From: an uncultured Blastocatellia bacterium | GTDB taxonomy: Bacteria; Acidobacteriota; Blastocatellia; Pyrinomonadales; Pyrinomonadaceae | Reading direction: 5' to 3' | NCBI GenBank assembly: GCA_946480785.1 | Contig: CAMLLD010000035.1 | Location: forward strand, 1-62,503 | Length of the DNA stretch: 62,503 nucleotides | Part shown: piece after piece, positions 34,507 to 43,639 of the stretch | Position numbering within the stretch: the stretch's first letter is position 1 | How the letters are laid out: each line of letters starts with the position of its first letter | Notes under the pieces: generated by a model | What the model was told of the DNA's origin: nothing | Databases searched by the model: none | Seen by the model: the letters and a program-made list of their open reading frames with translations, nothing else | Position numbers and translations under genes: made by a program

Positions 34507-36918
34507 ATGAATCCATCTCGTGAGCTCGCACCGAGAAAGCCGGATCTAACGGCGGTAGCGAGGCCGGTCGACCCAGTGCCGCCCTCCTACAACTACGGCG
34601 TCGATCCGAGCGCCCAGCACGAACTGCATCTCATTGATTACTGGCGCGCGATCCGGAAACGTCTCTGGCTCGTGCTTGGACTCGTGGCGCTGATCACGAT
34701 GCTCGCGGTCCTTTACGTCGCGCGCAAGCCCGATTACTTCGAAGCGCAGGCGCGCGTGCAAGTGAAACCGGAAGACAATTCAACGCTGACCGGAAAGACG
34801 CCGTACTTCTACACCGCCGGTGAAGACTCGATCTACTTCAACACGCAACTGCAAATTCTCACCTCGCCCGGACTGATGCGTCGCGTCGTCCGCACACTCG
34901 ACCTCGAACACAATCCCGATTTCTTCAAAGGCGCCAATGCACAAAACAGATCCACGTGGCGAACGATTCTCGAGATGCTTGGTCTCCGGCAACGCGGCGC
35001 GAGCGAGCCGGCGAAGGTTGATGAACTGCCGATCACGGCGTCGTCAGTTGCGCCGGCAACTGCGCGCGAAGATCTGACGGAAGCGAAGCGGCTCGCGCCT
35101 TTCGTCTCCGCGATTCTTGGTGCGTTGAAAGTCGAGCCCGTAAAAGAATCGCGCGGCTATTACAAAGAAACGAGCCTGATCGACATTCGTTATTCGCACA
35201 CCGATCCGCAGGTCGCGGCGAAGGTCGTCAACGCGATCGCCGACACGTACGTCTACTCCAATCTCGAAAAGAAGATGGAGACGAACAGCTCGACCGGAAC
35301 GTTTCTGCAGAAGCGCATCGCCGAACTCCAGCAGCAGATCCGCACCGACGAAGAACGTCTCGTCAACTACGCGCGCAACAACCAGATCATCTCGCTCGAT
35401 CCGAACCAAAACACGGTCGTCGAACGTCTCGCGGGTTTGAATCGCCAACTGCTGGAAGCGGAGAACGAACGCAAGACTGCGGAAGCTGCGTTCAAGGCGG
35501 CGAGTGCGCCGGGCGCGGCCGAGGCGCTGGCTGAAGGCGACGCGAAACAGATCTCCGATCTCGATGGCAAGCTCAACGAGCTGCGCCAGAAACGCGTGCA
35601 ACTGCTCGTGGAAGCGACTGAAGAAGCGCCGGAAGTCAAAGAGGTGGACCAGCAGATTACGGAACTCAGCGCGCAGTTGAAAGATCTGCGCGGGCGAAAG
35701 TCGACGAACCTGCTGACGGTGCTCGAAACGAGATACAAGCAGACGCTAGATCGTGAAGCGGCGTTGCGCAAGTCGTTCGAACAGCAACGCGCCGAGACCC
35801 TGTCGCAGAACGAAGCGTCGATCAACTACCGCATCATTCAGCAGGAGATCGAGACCAACAAGACGCTGCTCAACAGTCTGCTCCAGGGCGCGAAAGAGAA
35901 CGACGTCGTGATCGCCGGCAAGCCGAACAACATTTCGGTGGTCGATTATGGCCTCGCGCCGGACAGTCCGGTGGGGCCGAATCGCACGCGCACGGTGTTC
36001 ATGGCGTTCTTCCTGTCGATCGGGTTAGGAGTCGGGTTCGCGCTGTTTCTCGAATATCTCGACGACACGATCCATTCGACGGAAGAGGTCGAACGCGGGC
36101 TGCATCTGCCGGCGTTGGCGCTGATTCCTGCGGTTAATGGCGCGTCGGCAGGCAACCGCTTGATCGATACGTCGAAGGCTTTGATGAAGCGCAACGGCAA
36201 CGGTGTTTCGAGTGGGAAGAATGAAGAGCTACTGATCAATGCAGATTCGCGTTCGCCGCTCGCGGAGGCTTATCGACACTTGCGCACGTCGGTGTTGTTG
36301 TCGTCCGCGGGCCACGCGCCGAAGTCGCTGCTCGTCACGTCGAGTCTGCCCGGTGAAGGGAAGACGACGACGGCGGTGAACACGGCGATCAGTCTGGTGC
36401 AGACAGGCGCGAGCGTGGTGATCATCGACGCCGACATGCGCCGGCCGCGTTTGCAAACGATCTTCGACATGCACGATCAGGAAGGCTTGAGCTCGATTCT
36501 CTCCAGTGACACGACGGAAGCCGAAATGCTGGAACTGGTCAGGACGGACGAAGCGACCGGACTGAATGTGCTTACCTCAGGTCCGATTCCACCGAACCCC
36601 GCCGAACTCATCGGTTCCGATCAGATGCGGCGGCTGATGACTGTGCTACAGGATCGCTACACGTACGTCGTTGTCGATTCACCGCCGATCAGTTCGTTCA
36701 CCGACGGTGTGCTGATCGCCACGATGGTTGACGGAGTGTTGCTGGTGGTCCACGGCGGCAAGAGCTCGCGACATATCGTGCGCCGGTCGAAGCAGTTGCT
36801 GAACGACGTCGGCTCGAAGGTCTTTGGCGTGGTGTTGAATAACGTCAACGTGCAATCGCACGACTACTATTATTACCAGAGCAATTACGGGCGGAAGTAT
36901 TACGCGAAGGAAGCATAG
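34507..36918 (+). CDS. Wzc-type polysaccharide co-polymerase / bacterial tyrosine autokinase
   Basis: An 803-residue inner-membrane protein that controls chain length and export and autophosphorylates on C-terminal Tyr. The Wzz domain starts at LIDYWRAIRKRLWLVLGLVA with the first transmembrane helix at about 55-75. A long periplasmic coiled-coil region (about 250-480) follows, and the second helix is near 498-520. The BY-kinase domain contains Walker A LPGEGKTTTAVNTAIS (near 617), Walker A' VVIIDADMRRP (near 640) and Walker B YVVVDSPPI (near 720). The tail holds a tyrosine cluster (HDYYYYQSNYGRKYY), the autophosphorylation site. Preceded by a good AAGGAAC ribosome site. With OPX upstream it forms the standard export machine of Wzy-type pathways. 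Confidence 0.95.
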   Translation: MNPSRELAPRKPDLTAVARPVDPVPPSYNYGVDPSAQHELHLIDYWRAIRKRLWLVLGLVALITMLAVLYVARKPDYFEAQARVQVKPEDNSTLTGKTPYFYTAGEDSIYFNTQLQILTSPGLMRRVVRTLDLEHNPDFFKGANAQNRSTWRTILEMLGLRQRGASEPAKVDELPITASSVAPATAREDLTEAKRLAPFVSAILGALKVEPVKESRGYYKETSLIDIRYSHTDPQVAAKVVNAIADTYVYSNLEKKMETNSSTGTFLQKRIAELQQQIRTDEERLVNYARNNQIISLDPNQNTVVERLAGLNRQLLEAENERKTAEAAFKAASAPGAAEALAEGDAKQISDLDGKLNELRQKRVQLLVEATEEAPEVKEVDQQITELSAQLKDLRGRKSTNLLTVLETRYKQTLDREAALRKSFEQQRAETLSQNEASINYRIIQQEIETNKTLLNSLLQGAKENDVVIAGKPNNISVVDYGLAPDSPVGPNRTRTVFMAFFLSIGLGVGFALFLEYLDDTIHSTEEVERGLHLPALALIPAVNGASAGNRLIDTSKALMKRNGNGVSSGKNEELLINADSRSPLAEAYRHLRTSVLLSSAGHAPKSLLVTSSLPGEGKTTTAVNTAISLVQTGASVVIIDADMRRPRLQTIFDMHDQEGLSSILSSDTTEAEMLELVRTDEATGLNVLTSGPIPPNPAELIGSDQMRRLMTVLQDRYTYVVVDSPPISSFTDGVLIATMVDGVLLVVHGGKSSRHIVRRSKQLLNDVGSKVFGVVLNNVNVQSHDYYYYQSNYGRKYYAKEA

Positions 36919-36922
36919 GGCG

Positions 36923-37759
36923 ATCGAACCAACAGGACAGACCACGTCGATTCGAATCGCACCCGCGAGCGCGTGGCCCAGGATCGAGCTGCGCGAACTC
37001 TGGAGCTATCGCGAGCTGCTTTATTTCCTCACCTGGCGCGATCTCAAGGTGCACTACAAACAGACCGCGCTCGGCGCCGCGTGGGCCGTGATTCAGCCGC
37101 TCTTCATGATGATCGTTTTCAGTATCTTCTTCGGCCGGCTCGCACGCGTGCCGTCGGACGGTGTTCCTTATCCGGTGTTTACGTTTTGTGCCCTCTTGCC
37201 GTGGCAGGTCTTTGCGAACGCGTTGAGCGCCTCGAGTAATAGCCTCGTCGGTAACCAAAACCTGATCACAAAAGTTTACTTCCCGCGTTTGGTAGTGCCG
37301 CTTGCCGCGGTGTTGGGTGGCCTCGTTGATTTCGCGATCGCTTTCGTCATCCTGCTGGCGATGCTCGTCGTGTATGGCATCGTTCCGGGCTGGCAAGTGC
37401 TGGCGCTGCCGGCATTCATCGTGCTCGCGATCATGACGGCGCTCGCAGTGGGCTTGTGGTTGTCAGCGCTGAACGTGCAATACCGCGACGTGCGCTACAC
37501 GATCAACTTCCTGATTCAGTTCTGGCTATTTGCGACGCCGGTTGCTTATCCGAGCTCGATCGTGCCGCCGCAATGGCGCGTGCTGTATGGACTCAATCCG
37601 ATGGTCGGTGTGGTTGAAGGATTTCGCTGGTGTCTGCTCGGTAGACGTGAGGCGCCGAATGTGTTGGTGTTGGTTTCGGCGATCGTGGTTTCACTGCTGC
37701 TCGTCGGCGGGCTCTATTACTTCCGGCGCATGGAGCAGCAGTTCGCGGACGTGGTGTAA
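36923..37759 (+). CDS. ABC-2 type polysaccharide exporter permease (Wzm-like); no standard start codon
   Basis: Six-helix membrane permease that exports lipid-linked glycan with the ATPase downstream. The only in-frame ATG/GTG/TTG is GTG 37049 (MHYKQTALGAAWAVIQPLFM, 236 residues). However, the family's conserved N-terminus is clearly encoded upstream in the same frame: SIRIAPASAWPRIELRELWS, then YRELLYFLTWRDLKV. The frame is open from beyond 36842, with ATC 36923, ATT 36950 and ATC 36956 as possible rare starts. I set the feature at ATC 36923, five bases after the wzc-like stop, as the nearest fit to homologue length. A single-base change or sequencing error could also have removed the start. 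Helices follow the ABC2_membrane pattern, with WLFATPVAYPSSIVPPQWR near the end. Confidence 0.85.
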   Translation: MEPTGQTTSIRIAPASAWPRIELRELWSYRELLYFLTWRDLKVHYKQTALGAAWAVIQPLFMMIVFSIFFGRLARVPSDGVPYPVFTFCALLPWQVFANALSASSNSLVGNQNLITKVYFPRLVVPLAAVLGGLVDFAIAFVILLAMLVVYGIVPGWQVLALPAFIVLAIMTALAVGLWLSALNVQYRDVRYTINFLIQFWLFATPVAYPSSIVPPQWRVLYGLNPMVGVVEGFRWCLLGRREAPNVLVLVSAIVVSLLLVGGLYYFRRMEQQFADVV

Positions 37760-37764
37760 AGCCG

Positions 37765-39015
37765 ATGTCTGAGATTGCCATTCGTTGTGACAACATCAGC
37801 AAACGCTATCGTCTCGGATCGCAGGAGAAGTACAAAGCGCTACGCGACGTGATTTCGAATGCGGTCGTCGCGCCTTTCCGTAGGAGCGCGGCCGCAACTC
37901 AGGATACTCACATCTGGGCGTTGGACGACGTCTCTTTCGAGATCAAGCGCGGGCAGGTTGTCGGGATCATAGGCCACAACGGTAGCGGTAAGAGCACACT
38001 CCTCAAGATCCTTTCGCGCATCACCAAGCCCACGCGCGGCTACGCAGAGATCGATGGACGCGTGGGCGCGCTGCTCGAAGTCGGTACCGGCTTTCACGCC
38101 GAGCTAACGGGCCGCGAAAACATCTACCTCAACGGCGCGATACTGGGGATGCGCAAGGCCGAGATCGATCGCAAGTTCGACGAGATCGTGGCTTTCGCTG
38201 AAGTGGAGAAGTTTATCGACACGCCGGTGAAGCGTTATTCGAGCGGGATGTACGTGCGACTCGCCTTTGGCGTGGCGGCGCATTTGGAAACGGAAGTGCT
38301 GTTGGTCGACGAGATACTCGCGGTGGGCGACGCGCAGTTTCAGCGGAAGTGCTTTGCGAAGATCAATGAGATCGGAAAACACGGCCGCACGATTCTGTTC
38401 GTCAGTCACAACATGGCATCGATCAGGAGTATCTGCGAAGAGGCGATCGTTCTCGATCGCGGCCGGCTGGTGGTGAAAGGCGAAGTCAACGCGGCCGTCG
38501 ATCGTTATCTGGCCCAGGCCGGGATGGAAGAAGATGAAGTCGTGGAAACCAGCAACTTCACCGTGACTTCGGTGCACATCAGGTCGGATCGCAGTCCGGT
38601 GATCAAGACTTTCGATCCGGTGGAAGTGAAGGTGTGTTTTGTGCCGAAGGCGGAGGTTGCGGATGCGGGACTTTACATTTCGATCCTGACGTCGGACATG
38701 CGCCGTTTGACCGGGCTCGATTTTAAGGATTTCGCGACCGCGCCGCCGTTGAAAGCAGGTGAGGTATGTGAGTTGGGGTTCGCGGTCGAGTCGCTGCCGC
38801 TGCTGCCCGGAACTTATCAGTTGGAAGTGCATTTGAAAGACATGGCGCGGGGGCTGATCGAGACAGTTCCGCGTGCTTACCAGTTTGAGGTCGCGGAAAC
38901 ACAGGTTTACGGCGGACGAAAACTCGATCGCTGGTTTGGCAGCATCGGGTTGCGAGCACAGGCACTCAACGGCGCGCGCAGCAACGGTATGAAGGCGAAA
39001 GTGTGCAGCAGTTAA
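37765..39015 (+). CDS. Polysaccharide ABC transporter ATP-binding protein with C-terminal carbohydrate-binding domain (Wzt-like)
   Basis: A 416-residue cytoplasmic ATPase of the Wzt/TagH class. The nucleotide-binding domain (about 1-250) has Walker A GIIGHNGSGKSTLLKILSR near 73, the Q-loop, the signature YSSGMYVRLAFGVA near 158, Walker B EVLLVDEILAVGD near 178 and the H-loop ILFVSHNMASI near 213. Residues about 265-400 form a beta-sandwich like Wzt_C (FDPVEVKVCFVPKAEV, GEVCELGFAVESLPLLPGTY), which in Wzt recognises a terminal modification of the glycan. It follows the permease by five bases and overlaps the methyltransferase-like gene by 13 bases. Three methyltransferase-like genes in the cluster fit the idea that a terminal methyl group marks finished chains; that is inference. 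Confidence 0.94.
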   Translation: MSEIAIRCDNISKRYRLGSQEKYKALRDVISNAVVAPFRRSAAATQDTHIWALDDVSFEIKRGQVVGIIGHNGSGKSTLLKILSRITKPTRGYAEIDGRVGALLEVGTGFHAELTGRENIYLNGAILGMRKAEIDRKFDEIVAFAEVEKFIDTPVKRYSSGMYVRLAFGVAAHLETEVLLVDEILAVGDAQFQRKCFAKINEIGKHGRTILFVSHNMASIRSICEEAIVLDRGRLVVKGEVNAAVDRYLAQAGMEEDEVVETSNFTVTSVHIRSDRSPVIKTFDPVEVKVCFVPKAEVADAGLYISILTSDMRRLTGLDFKDFATAPPLKAGEVCELGFAVESLPLLPGTYQLEVHLKDMARGLIETVPRAYQFEVAETQVYGGRKLDRWFGSIGLRAQALNGARSNGMKAKVCSS

Positions 39016-39653
39016 CGACACGCAGTTGGCGCAAGCTTAAATCCGTGCTGCAGCCGTTACCTCCGCGAGCGGAGAATGCGTATGCGACGCACCTGCCGGT
39101 GCTGATCGGTCTGGCGGCGATTCGCCCGCTGCGGCGGGTGTTGGAGTTTGGCTGCGGACATTACAGCACGAAGACATTTCTGCAACGGTCCGTTTTTCCA
39201 GAGCTCGAAGAGCTGCAATCGGTGGAGAACGATCGAAGCTGGGCCGAAACCATGCGCGAGCTGATTGAACATGACCCTCGTTCTTCTCTGACCGTTGTGA
39301 GTGGCGCAATGTCTGCTGCGGTTCGGAACTTTGATCTTGAAGCGTTCGATCTGATCCTCGTGGACGACTCGACGAACGCCGAAGACCGAGCGGCTACAAT
39401 TCGCGCTCTAGCGAGCCTTCATCCTTCAAATCCGTGGCTCGTGATTCACGACTACGAAGTCGAAGAATATCGCACCGCGTCGTCTGCATTTAAACAACGC
39501 TTCGCCTTCAAGGCTTACAATCCGCACACTGGTCTCGTCGCAAACTCCGGTTTACCGAGCGCCGTGAGAACTCTTGATCAGCAGTTGAAGAACCACTGCT
39601 CAAGGCTTGCTCCTGACAACACAGAGAGTTGGCTCCGAATACTTTGCACTTAA
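39003..39653 (+). CDS. SAM-dependent methyltransferase-like protein
   Basis: A 216-residue Rossmann-fold protein. RVLEFGCGHYSTKTFLQRSV (near residue 47) is a methyltransferase motif I with the less usual GCGHYST form. VENDRSW supplies motif II acid, and FDLILVDDSTNAEDR near 115 resembles motif IV. WLVIHDYEVEEYRTAS follows. The start GTG 39003 lies within the wzt-like gene end. Proteins with GCGxxST loops in glycan clusters often lack proof of activity, so it may modify a sugar or be a structural variant. It resembles the gene at 41811 in having the xYST loop. Confidence 0.72.
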   Translation: MQQLTTRSWRKLKSVLQPLPPRAENAYATHLPVLIGLAAIRPLRRVLEFGCGHYSTKTFLQRSVFPELEELQSVENDRSWAETMRELIEHDPRSSLTVVSGAMSAAVRNFDLEAFDLILVDDSTNAEDRAATIRALASLHPSNPWLVIHDYEVEEYRTASSAFKQRFAFKAYNPHTGLVANSGLPSAVRTLDQQLKNHCSRLAPDNTESWLRILCT

Positions 39654-39657
39654 ACAC

Positions 39658-40608
39658 ATGCGCATACTTGTAACGGGTGGCTTGGGAACAGTCGGCGCGG
39701 GACTCATAGCCGAGTTGCGTCGCCGCGGGCGTCATGTTGTGTCGTGCGATCTGCCCCATCAACCGGACGAAATCGGTTTCAGCTTGCGCACCGACGTCGA
39801 AACACCGCTGTACGCGCGCAGCGATGTGGGCGAGTTCCGGCAATTGGAACGCGTGTTCGAGCGCTGTGGCCCATTTGATTACGTCTACCATTGCGCGGCG
39901 GAGTTTGGCCGCTGGAATGGCGAGGATTTTTACGAGACGCTCTGGCGCACAAACGCGATCGGCACCAAGAACATCATTCGTTTGCAGGAGCGGCTCGGAT
40001 TTCGGCTAATTCACTTTTCGTCGTCGGAGGTCTATGGCGACTGGCCCGACCTAATGGTCGAGACGGTGATGGACCAGTATGAGATCAAGCAGTTGAACGA
40101 CTACGCGATGACCAAGTGGGTCAATGAAATGCAGATCCGTAACTCGGCGTTGCAGCATGGAACGGAGACGGTGGTCGTGCGGCTGTTCAATACTTATGGG
40201 CCAGGCGAGTATTACAGTCCGTACCGCTCGGTTAACTGCCGCTTCCTTTATTGTGCGTTGCACGGATTGCCGTGGACTGTGTTTCGCGGACACTCGCGCA
40301 CGTCGACGTATCTCGCGGACACAGTGCGGACGGTGGCGAACATCAGCGAGAACTTTCGCGCGGGCGAGACTTACAACATCGGCGGCACAGACCTGCATAC
40401 GATCGAAGAACTCTCCGAGGTCGTGCTCGCGGTGACGGGCGCGGACTCGCATTTGGTCCACTATCAGGATTCCGAGATCCTGACGACGAAGCTGAAACGA
40501 GTAGACACTGCGAAATCCGTGCGCGATCTCGACCACAAGAATTCTTACAGTCTTCGCGATGGGATGAAGTTGACCAGCGACTGGATGCGGCAAGTGTATC
40601 GTCTTTGA
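39658..40608 (+). CDS. NAD(P)-dependent sugar epimerase/dehydratase (extended SDR)
   Basis: A 316-residue extended SDR enzyme acting on nucleotide sugars in the cytoplasm. The Rossmann motif VTGGLGTVGAGLIAEL is at residues 5-20, the catalytic Ser/Thr region IHFSSSEVYGDW near 122 and the YxxxK pair NDYAMTKWVNEM near 145. SRTSTYLADTV precedes the substrate domain. Substrate and product cannot be assigned; relatives include GDP- or UDP-sugar 4-epimerases and reductases. The start ATG 39658 is four bases after the previous stop; the longer frame from 39607 overlaps it and adds unrelated residues. Confidence 0.9.
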   Translation: MRILVTGGLGTVGAGLIAELRRRGRHVVSCDLPHQPDEIGFSLRTDVETPLYARSDVGEFRQLERVFERCGPFDYVYHCAAEFGRWNGEDFYETLWRTNAIGTKNIIRLQERLGFRLIHFSSSEVYGDWPDLMVETVMDQYEIKQLNDYAMTKWVNEMQIRNSALQHGTETVVVRLFNTYGPGEYYSPYRSVNCRFLYCALHGLPWTVFRGHSRTSTYLADTVRTVANISENFRAGETYNIGGTDLHTIEELSEVVLAVTGADSHLVHYQDSEILTTKLKRVDTAKSVRDLDHKNSYSLRDGMKLTSDWMRQVYRL

Positions 40609-40617
40609 GAAGGCACG

Positions 40618-41814
40618 ATGGCTAAACCGCGTTTGGTTTACATAGGCGATGTAGGTGTTGAGGCGTCTTATCACGGCTCGGCGCTGTTGCACCGGTTGCT
40701 GTCCGGGTATCCCGCGGGGAAGTTGTGCGTCGTCGAGACGGCGCCGCCGTCTGTGCCGGAACGACGTCTCGCGGGTGTCAAATATCTCTCGTCGCCCATT
40801 GCCAAACAGCGATTGCTGAACACGCGGTTTCATCCACATGCGGTGGGTTGGTTCTCGCGTGTGGCGGCGCGCTCGGGCGCGCGGATCGGCGTCGTGATCG
40901 ATGGGTTCGAATGTGAAAATGTGCTGACGGTGGCGCATGGCTTCGGCTGGCTGGCAGCCGCGGATTTCGCGGCGAAGCGTGGGCTGCCGTTACATTTGTT
41001 GGTTCATGATGATTGGCCGCGCGTGGCCGCAGTGAGAGCAGGGTTCCGCGATTGGCTTGAGGAGAGCTTCGCTAGTGTTTGCCGTCAGGCGCAGACAGTG
41101 CTTTGTGTTTCGCCCGCGATGTGTGCGGCGTATGCGAAGCGTTACGGGGTGACAGCGGAAGTGATCTATCCCATGCGCTCGATCGATTGCGCGGAGATTG
41201 AAACACCGCCGGCACGAGTCGGTGAAGCCGGTGGCCCGTTCACAGTCGCTTTCGCCGGCAGCATCAATTCCAACGGTTACATTCAAGCCTTGCTCGCGTT
41301 GCAGGACGCGCTTGCCGTTATCAACGGACGCCTGCTGATCTTTGGACCACTTACTGCGGACGAGGCACGGCAGTGTGGTTTGAATAGTCCGCACACGACA
41401 GTGCGTGGACTACTCAGCGCGACTGAGCTGATGGCGCGCTTGCGCGAAGAGGCTGACACCCTCTTCGTCCCGATGTCCTTTCGCCTACCGGATCGCACGA
41501 ACATGGAGCTGGCGTTTCCGAGTAAGCTGGCTGATTGCACGGCTGTCGGGTTGCCACTGCTTATCTATGGCCCACCTTACTGTTCGGCCGTCGTCTGGGC
41601 GCGCGAAAACAACGGAGTTGCCGAAGTCGTAGACACGAACCAGCCCACCGATTTGCGGCAGGCGCTTGCGCGACTCGCTACAGATCCCGCGTGGCGAGTC
41701 GCCTTAGCTGAAACAGCGTTGGCAGTTGGCCGGCGGTATTTTGCGCACGACGCGGTGCAAGAGGTTTTCGACCGCGCCATTTCAACTGGTCCGGCTTTGC
41801 GAGCTCGAGTTTGA
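40618..41814 (+). CDS. Glycosyltransferase, GT4-like
   Basis: A 398-residue GT-B type enzyme. PRLVYIGDVGVEASYHGSAL starts the N-terminal Rossmann domain. The C-terminal donor domain contains FTVAFAGSINSNGYIQALLA near residue 205, RLLIFGPLTADEARQCG, and an acidic donor-site region DTLFVPMSFRLPDRTNMELAFPSK. The usual GT4 EX7E motif is weak (only the late Glu of MELAF), so the family is a loose match. A cytoplasmic enzyme adding one sugar to the undecaprenyl-linked repeat unit is expected. Its stop overlaps the TTG start of the next gene (TTGA). Confidence 0.78.
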   Translation: MAKPRLVYIGDVGVEASYHGSALLHRLLSGYPAGKLCVVETAPPSVPERRLAGVKYLSSPIAKQRLLNTRFHPHAVGWFSRVAARSGARIGVVIDGFECENVLTVAHGFGWLAAADFAAKRGLPLHLLVHDDWPRVAAVRAGFRDWLEESFASVCRQAQTVLCVSPAMCAAYAKRYGVTAEVIYPMRSIDCAEIETPPARVGEAGGPFTVAFAGSINSNGYIQALLALQDALAVINGRLLIFGPLTADEARQCGLNSPHTTVRGLLSATELMARLREEADTLFVPMSFRLPDRTNMELAFPSKLADCTAVGLPLLIYGPPYCSAVVWARENNGVAEVVDTNQPTDLRQALARLATDPAWRVALAETALAVGRRYFAHDAVQEVFDRAISTGPALRARV

Positions 41815-42698
41815 AGTCTCTTATCAATCGAACGGTCGTAGGTTTGTTTAGAAGCGTGCCCATACGCGCCGCGCGACACGCGCTCTTCCTCGCCAACAGC
41901 CAGCCCGAACTAGCCGATCGCTGGGGCTACCACATTCGCCCGATTCATTACTACGAACCGCTGCCCGACTTCCGCTCCATCACGCGCGAGCAGACGCAAC
42001 GCAAACGCGATTATCCCGCGATAGATTTTCGTCGCGACGCACAACTGCATCTGCTCCGCGAACTTGAGCCCTATGCTCTCGAACTACGCGACACTGACGA
42101 ACTCGTCAACGATTACTTCAGCGGTCTCGATGCCGTCGTTTACTACTCGCTGATTCGCCGGCTAAAGCCGCGACGGATCATCGAGATCGGCGGCGGTTAC
42201 TCAACCCGCATCGCCGCCAAAGCGCTCGCTGCCAACCAGAGCGGCCGGCTCACCTGTATCGAACCATATCCCGATGATCGGCTAAACGGTGCGCGCGTTC
42301 ATCTGGTCACCAAACGGGTAGAAGAACTCGACGTCTCTTTCTTCTCCGCACTCGAACCCAATGACATTCTGTTTATCGACTCCAGTCACACGGTGAAGTT
42401 TGGCAGCGACGTCTGTTATGAGTTTCTCGAAATTCTGCCGGCGTTAAAACGCGGTGTGTGGGTCCACGTTCACGACATCTTTTTCCCGCACGATTATCCG
42501 GCGGACTGGTTATTGAAGCGCCGTTTGGCGTTGAACGAGCAATACCTCCTCGAAGCGTTCCTGGCTTTCAATAACGACTTCCAAATCGCACTGGCAAACC
42601 ACTGGCTTTACCTCGAATGCCGGAACGAAGTGGCGCGCCTCTGGTCCACAACCGTTGAGCCTGGTCCATCGAGTTTTTGGATGAAGCGAGTCACGTGA
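41811..42698 (+). CDS. SAM-dependent methyltransferase-like protein (class I)
   Basis: A 295-residue protein starting at TTG 41811 inside the previous stop. RRIIEIGGGYSTRIAAKALA (near 122) is motif I, RLTCIEPYPDD motif II, and NDILFIDSSHTVKFGSDVC near 180 contains the acid and His pair typical of class I methyltransferases of the CmcI/rhamnosyl O-methyltransferase kind. WVHVHDIFFPHDYPADWLL follows. It probably methylates a glycan hydroxyl. It is the second GGGYST/GCGHYST type gene here, related in fold to 39003-39653. Confidence 0.78.
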   Translation: MKSLINRTVVGLFRSVPIRAARHALFLANSQPELADRWGYHIRPIHYYEPLPDFRSITREQTQRKRDYPAIDFRRDAQLHLLRELEPYALELRDTDELVNDYFSGLDAVVYYSLIRRLKPRRIIEIGGGYSTRIAAKALAANQSGRLTCIEPYPDDRLNGARVHLVTKRVEELDVSFFSALEPNDILFIDSSHTVKFGSDVCYEFLEILPALKRGVWVHVHDIFFPHDYPADWLLKRRLALNEQYLLEAFLAFNNDFQIALANHWLYLECRNEVARLWSTTVEPGPSSFWMKRVT

Positions 42699-43639
42699 CG
42701 CAACCGATCTCCGCCATCATCGCTACGGTTGGTCGGCCGCAGTTACTAAGGCTCTGTCTCGATAGTCTCGCCAGACAAACAGCGCCGGTGACCGAAGTAG
42801 TGGTGGTCCATTGCGGAGAAGACCAGGAAACACCGGCGCTGACGAGCGATCCTTGTTGGGCCGCAGCAGGCATGAGCGTGCGCTACTTTCATTACCCGGA
42901 ACGAAACTGTGCGCAACAGCGCAACTTTGCCATTCAGCAAGCGCAGCACGACAACTTGCTCTTGGTCGACGACGACATCGAAGTTGAACCTAATTGGTCC
43001 GAGGAGCTGTTCAGACTAATCTGGTCCGATCCGAGCGTGGGCGCCACGATGGGCCGCCTCGTCAACCAGCCAATGGCCACGCCGACGTTGTTCTGGCGTA
43101 TCTATCGCAGGGTTCTGCACGGCCGAGTAAAAGGATTTGAGCCCGGACGATTGATCGGCGCTGCACTTCCAAACGGTTTTCCCACCACGGCCGCCGAGCC
43201 TCTTGCCTGCGAATGGATCGGCGGCGGAGCGAGTGCATTACGGCGCGAAGCCTTCGCATCTGTCGGCGGTTTCGCGTCCTTCTTCGAAGGCAGCTCACCG
43301 GGTGAGGATCTCGATTTAGGATTTCGCCTGAGTCGCGCCTGGAAGGTGTACTACGTGCCGTCGGCCCGCTGCATACATCATCAGGCGCCAAGCGGCCGCG
43401 AAGCCTCGGATCAACATCAGTATCTCTCGATGCGCTCGCGTTTTGGCATTCTAACGTTCACGATGGGAAAGAAACGTTACGTTGCGCTGGCCCATATCGC
43501 GTTGTGGGCACTCGTGCAGTTCCTGAGTGAAGTGGCAAGCCTGCGTCACGGAGTCTTGCGTTCCGATCTGCCGCGCGCATGGTCCGGACGGCTGCGCGGA
43601 TTTTTCTCCTGCCTCACGGCTACGAACGCACGCGGATAA
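42695..43639 (+). CDS. Glycosyltransferase family 2
   Basis: A 314-residue GT-A enzyme. ISAIIATVGRPQLLRLCLDS is the opening strand, NLLLVDDDIEVEPNW near 90 has the DDD (DXD-like) metal/nucleotide site, and ACEWIGGGASALRREAF with GSSPGEDLDLGFRLSR near 200 give the acceptor and catalytic ED region. GTG 42695 overlaps the previous stop (GTGA); the TTG at 42677 is less likely. It transfers a sugar to a lipid-linked acceptor at the inner face of the membrane. A C-terminal hydrophobic stretch (VALAHIALWALVQFLSEVA) may anchor it. Confidence 0.9.
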   Translation: MTQPISAIIATVGRPQLLRLCLDSLARQTAPVTEVVVVHCGEDQETPALTSDPCWAAAGMSVRYFHYPERNCAQQRNFAIQQAQHDNLLLVDDDIEVEPNWSEELFRLIWSDPSVGATMGRLVNQPMATPTLFWRIYRRVLHGRVKGFEPGRLIGAALPNGFPTTAAEPLACEWIGGGASALRREAFASVGGFASFFEGSSPGEDLDLGFRLSRAWKVYYVPSARCIHHQAPSGREASDQHQYLSMRSRFGILTFTMGKKRYVALAHIALWALVQFLSEVASLRHGVLRSDLPRAWSGRLRGFFSCLTATNARG

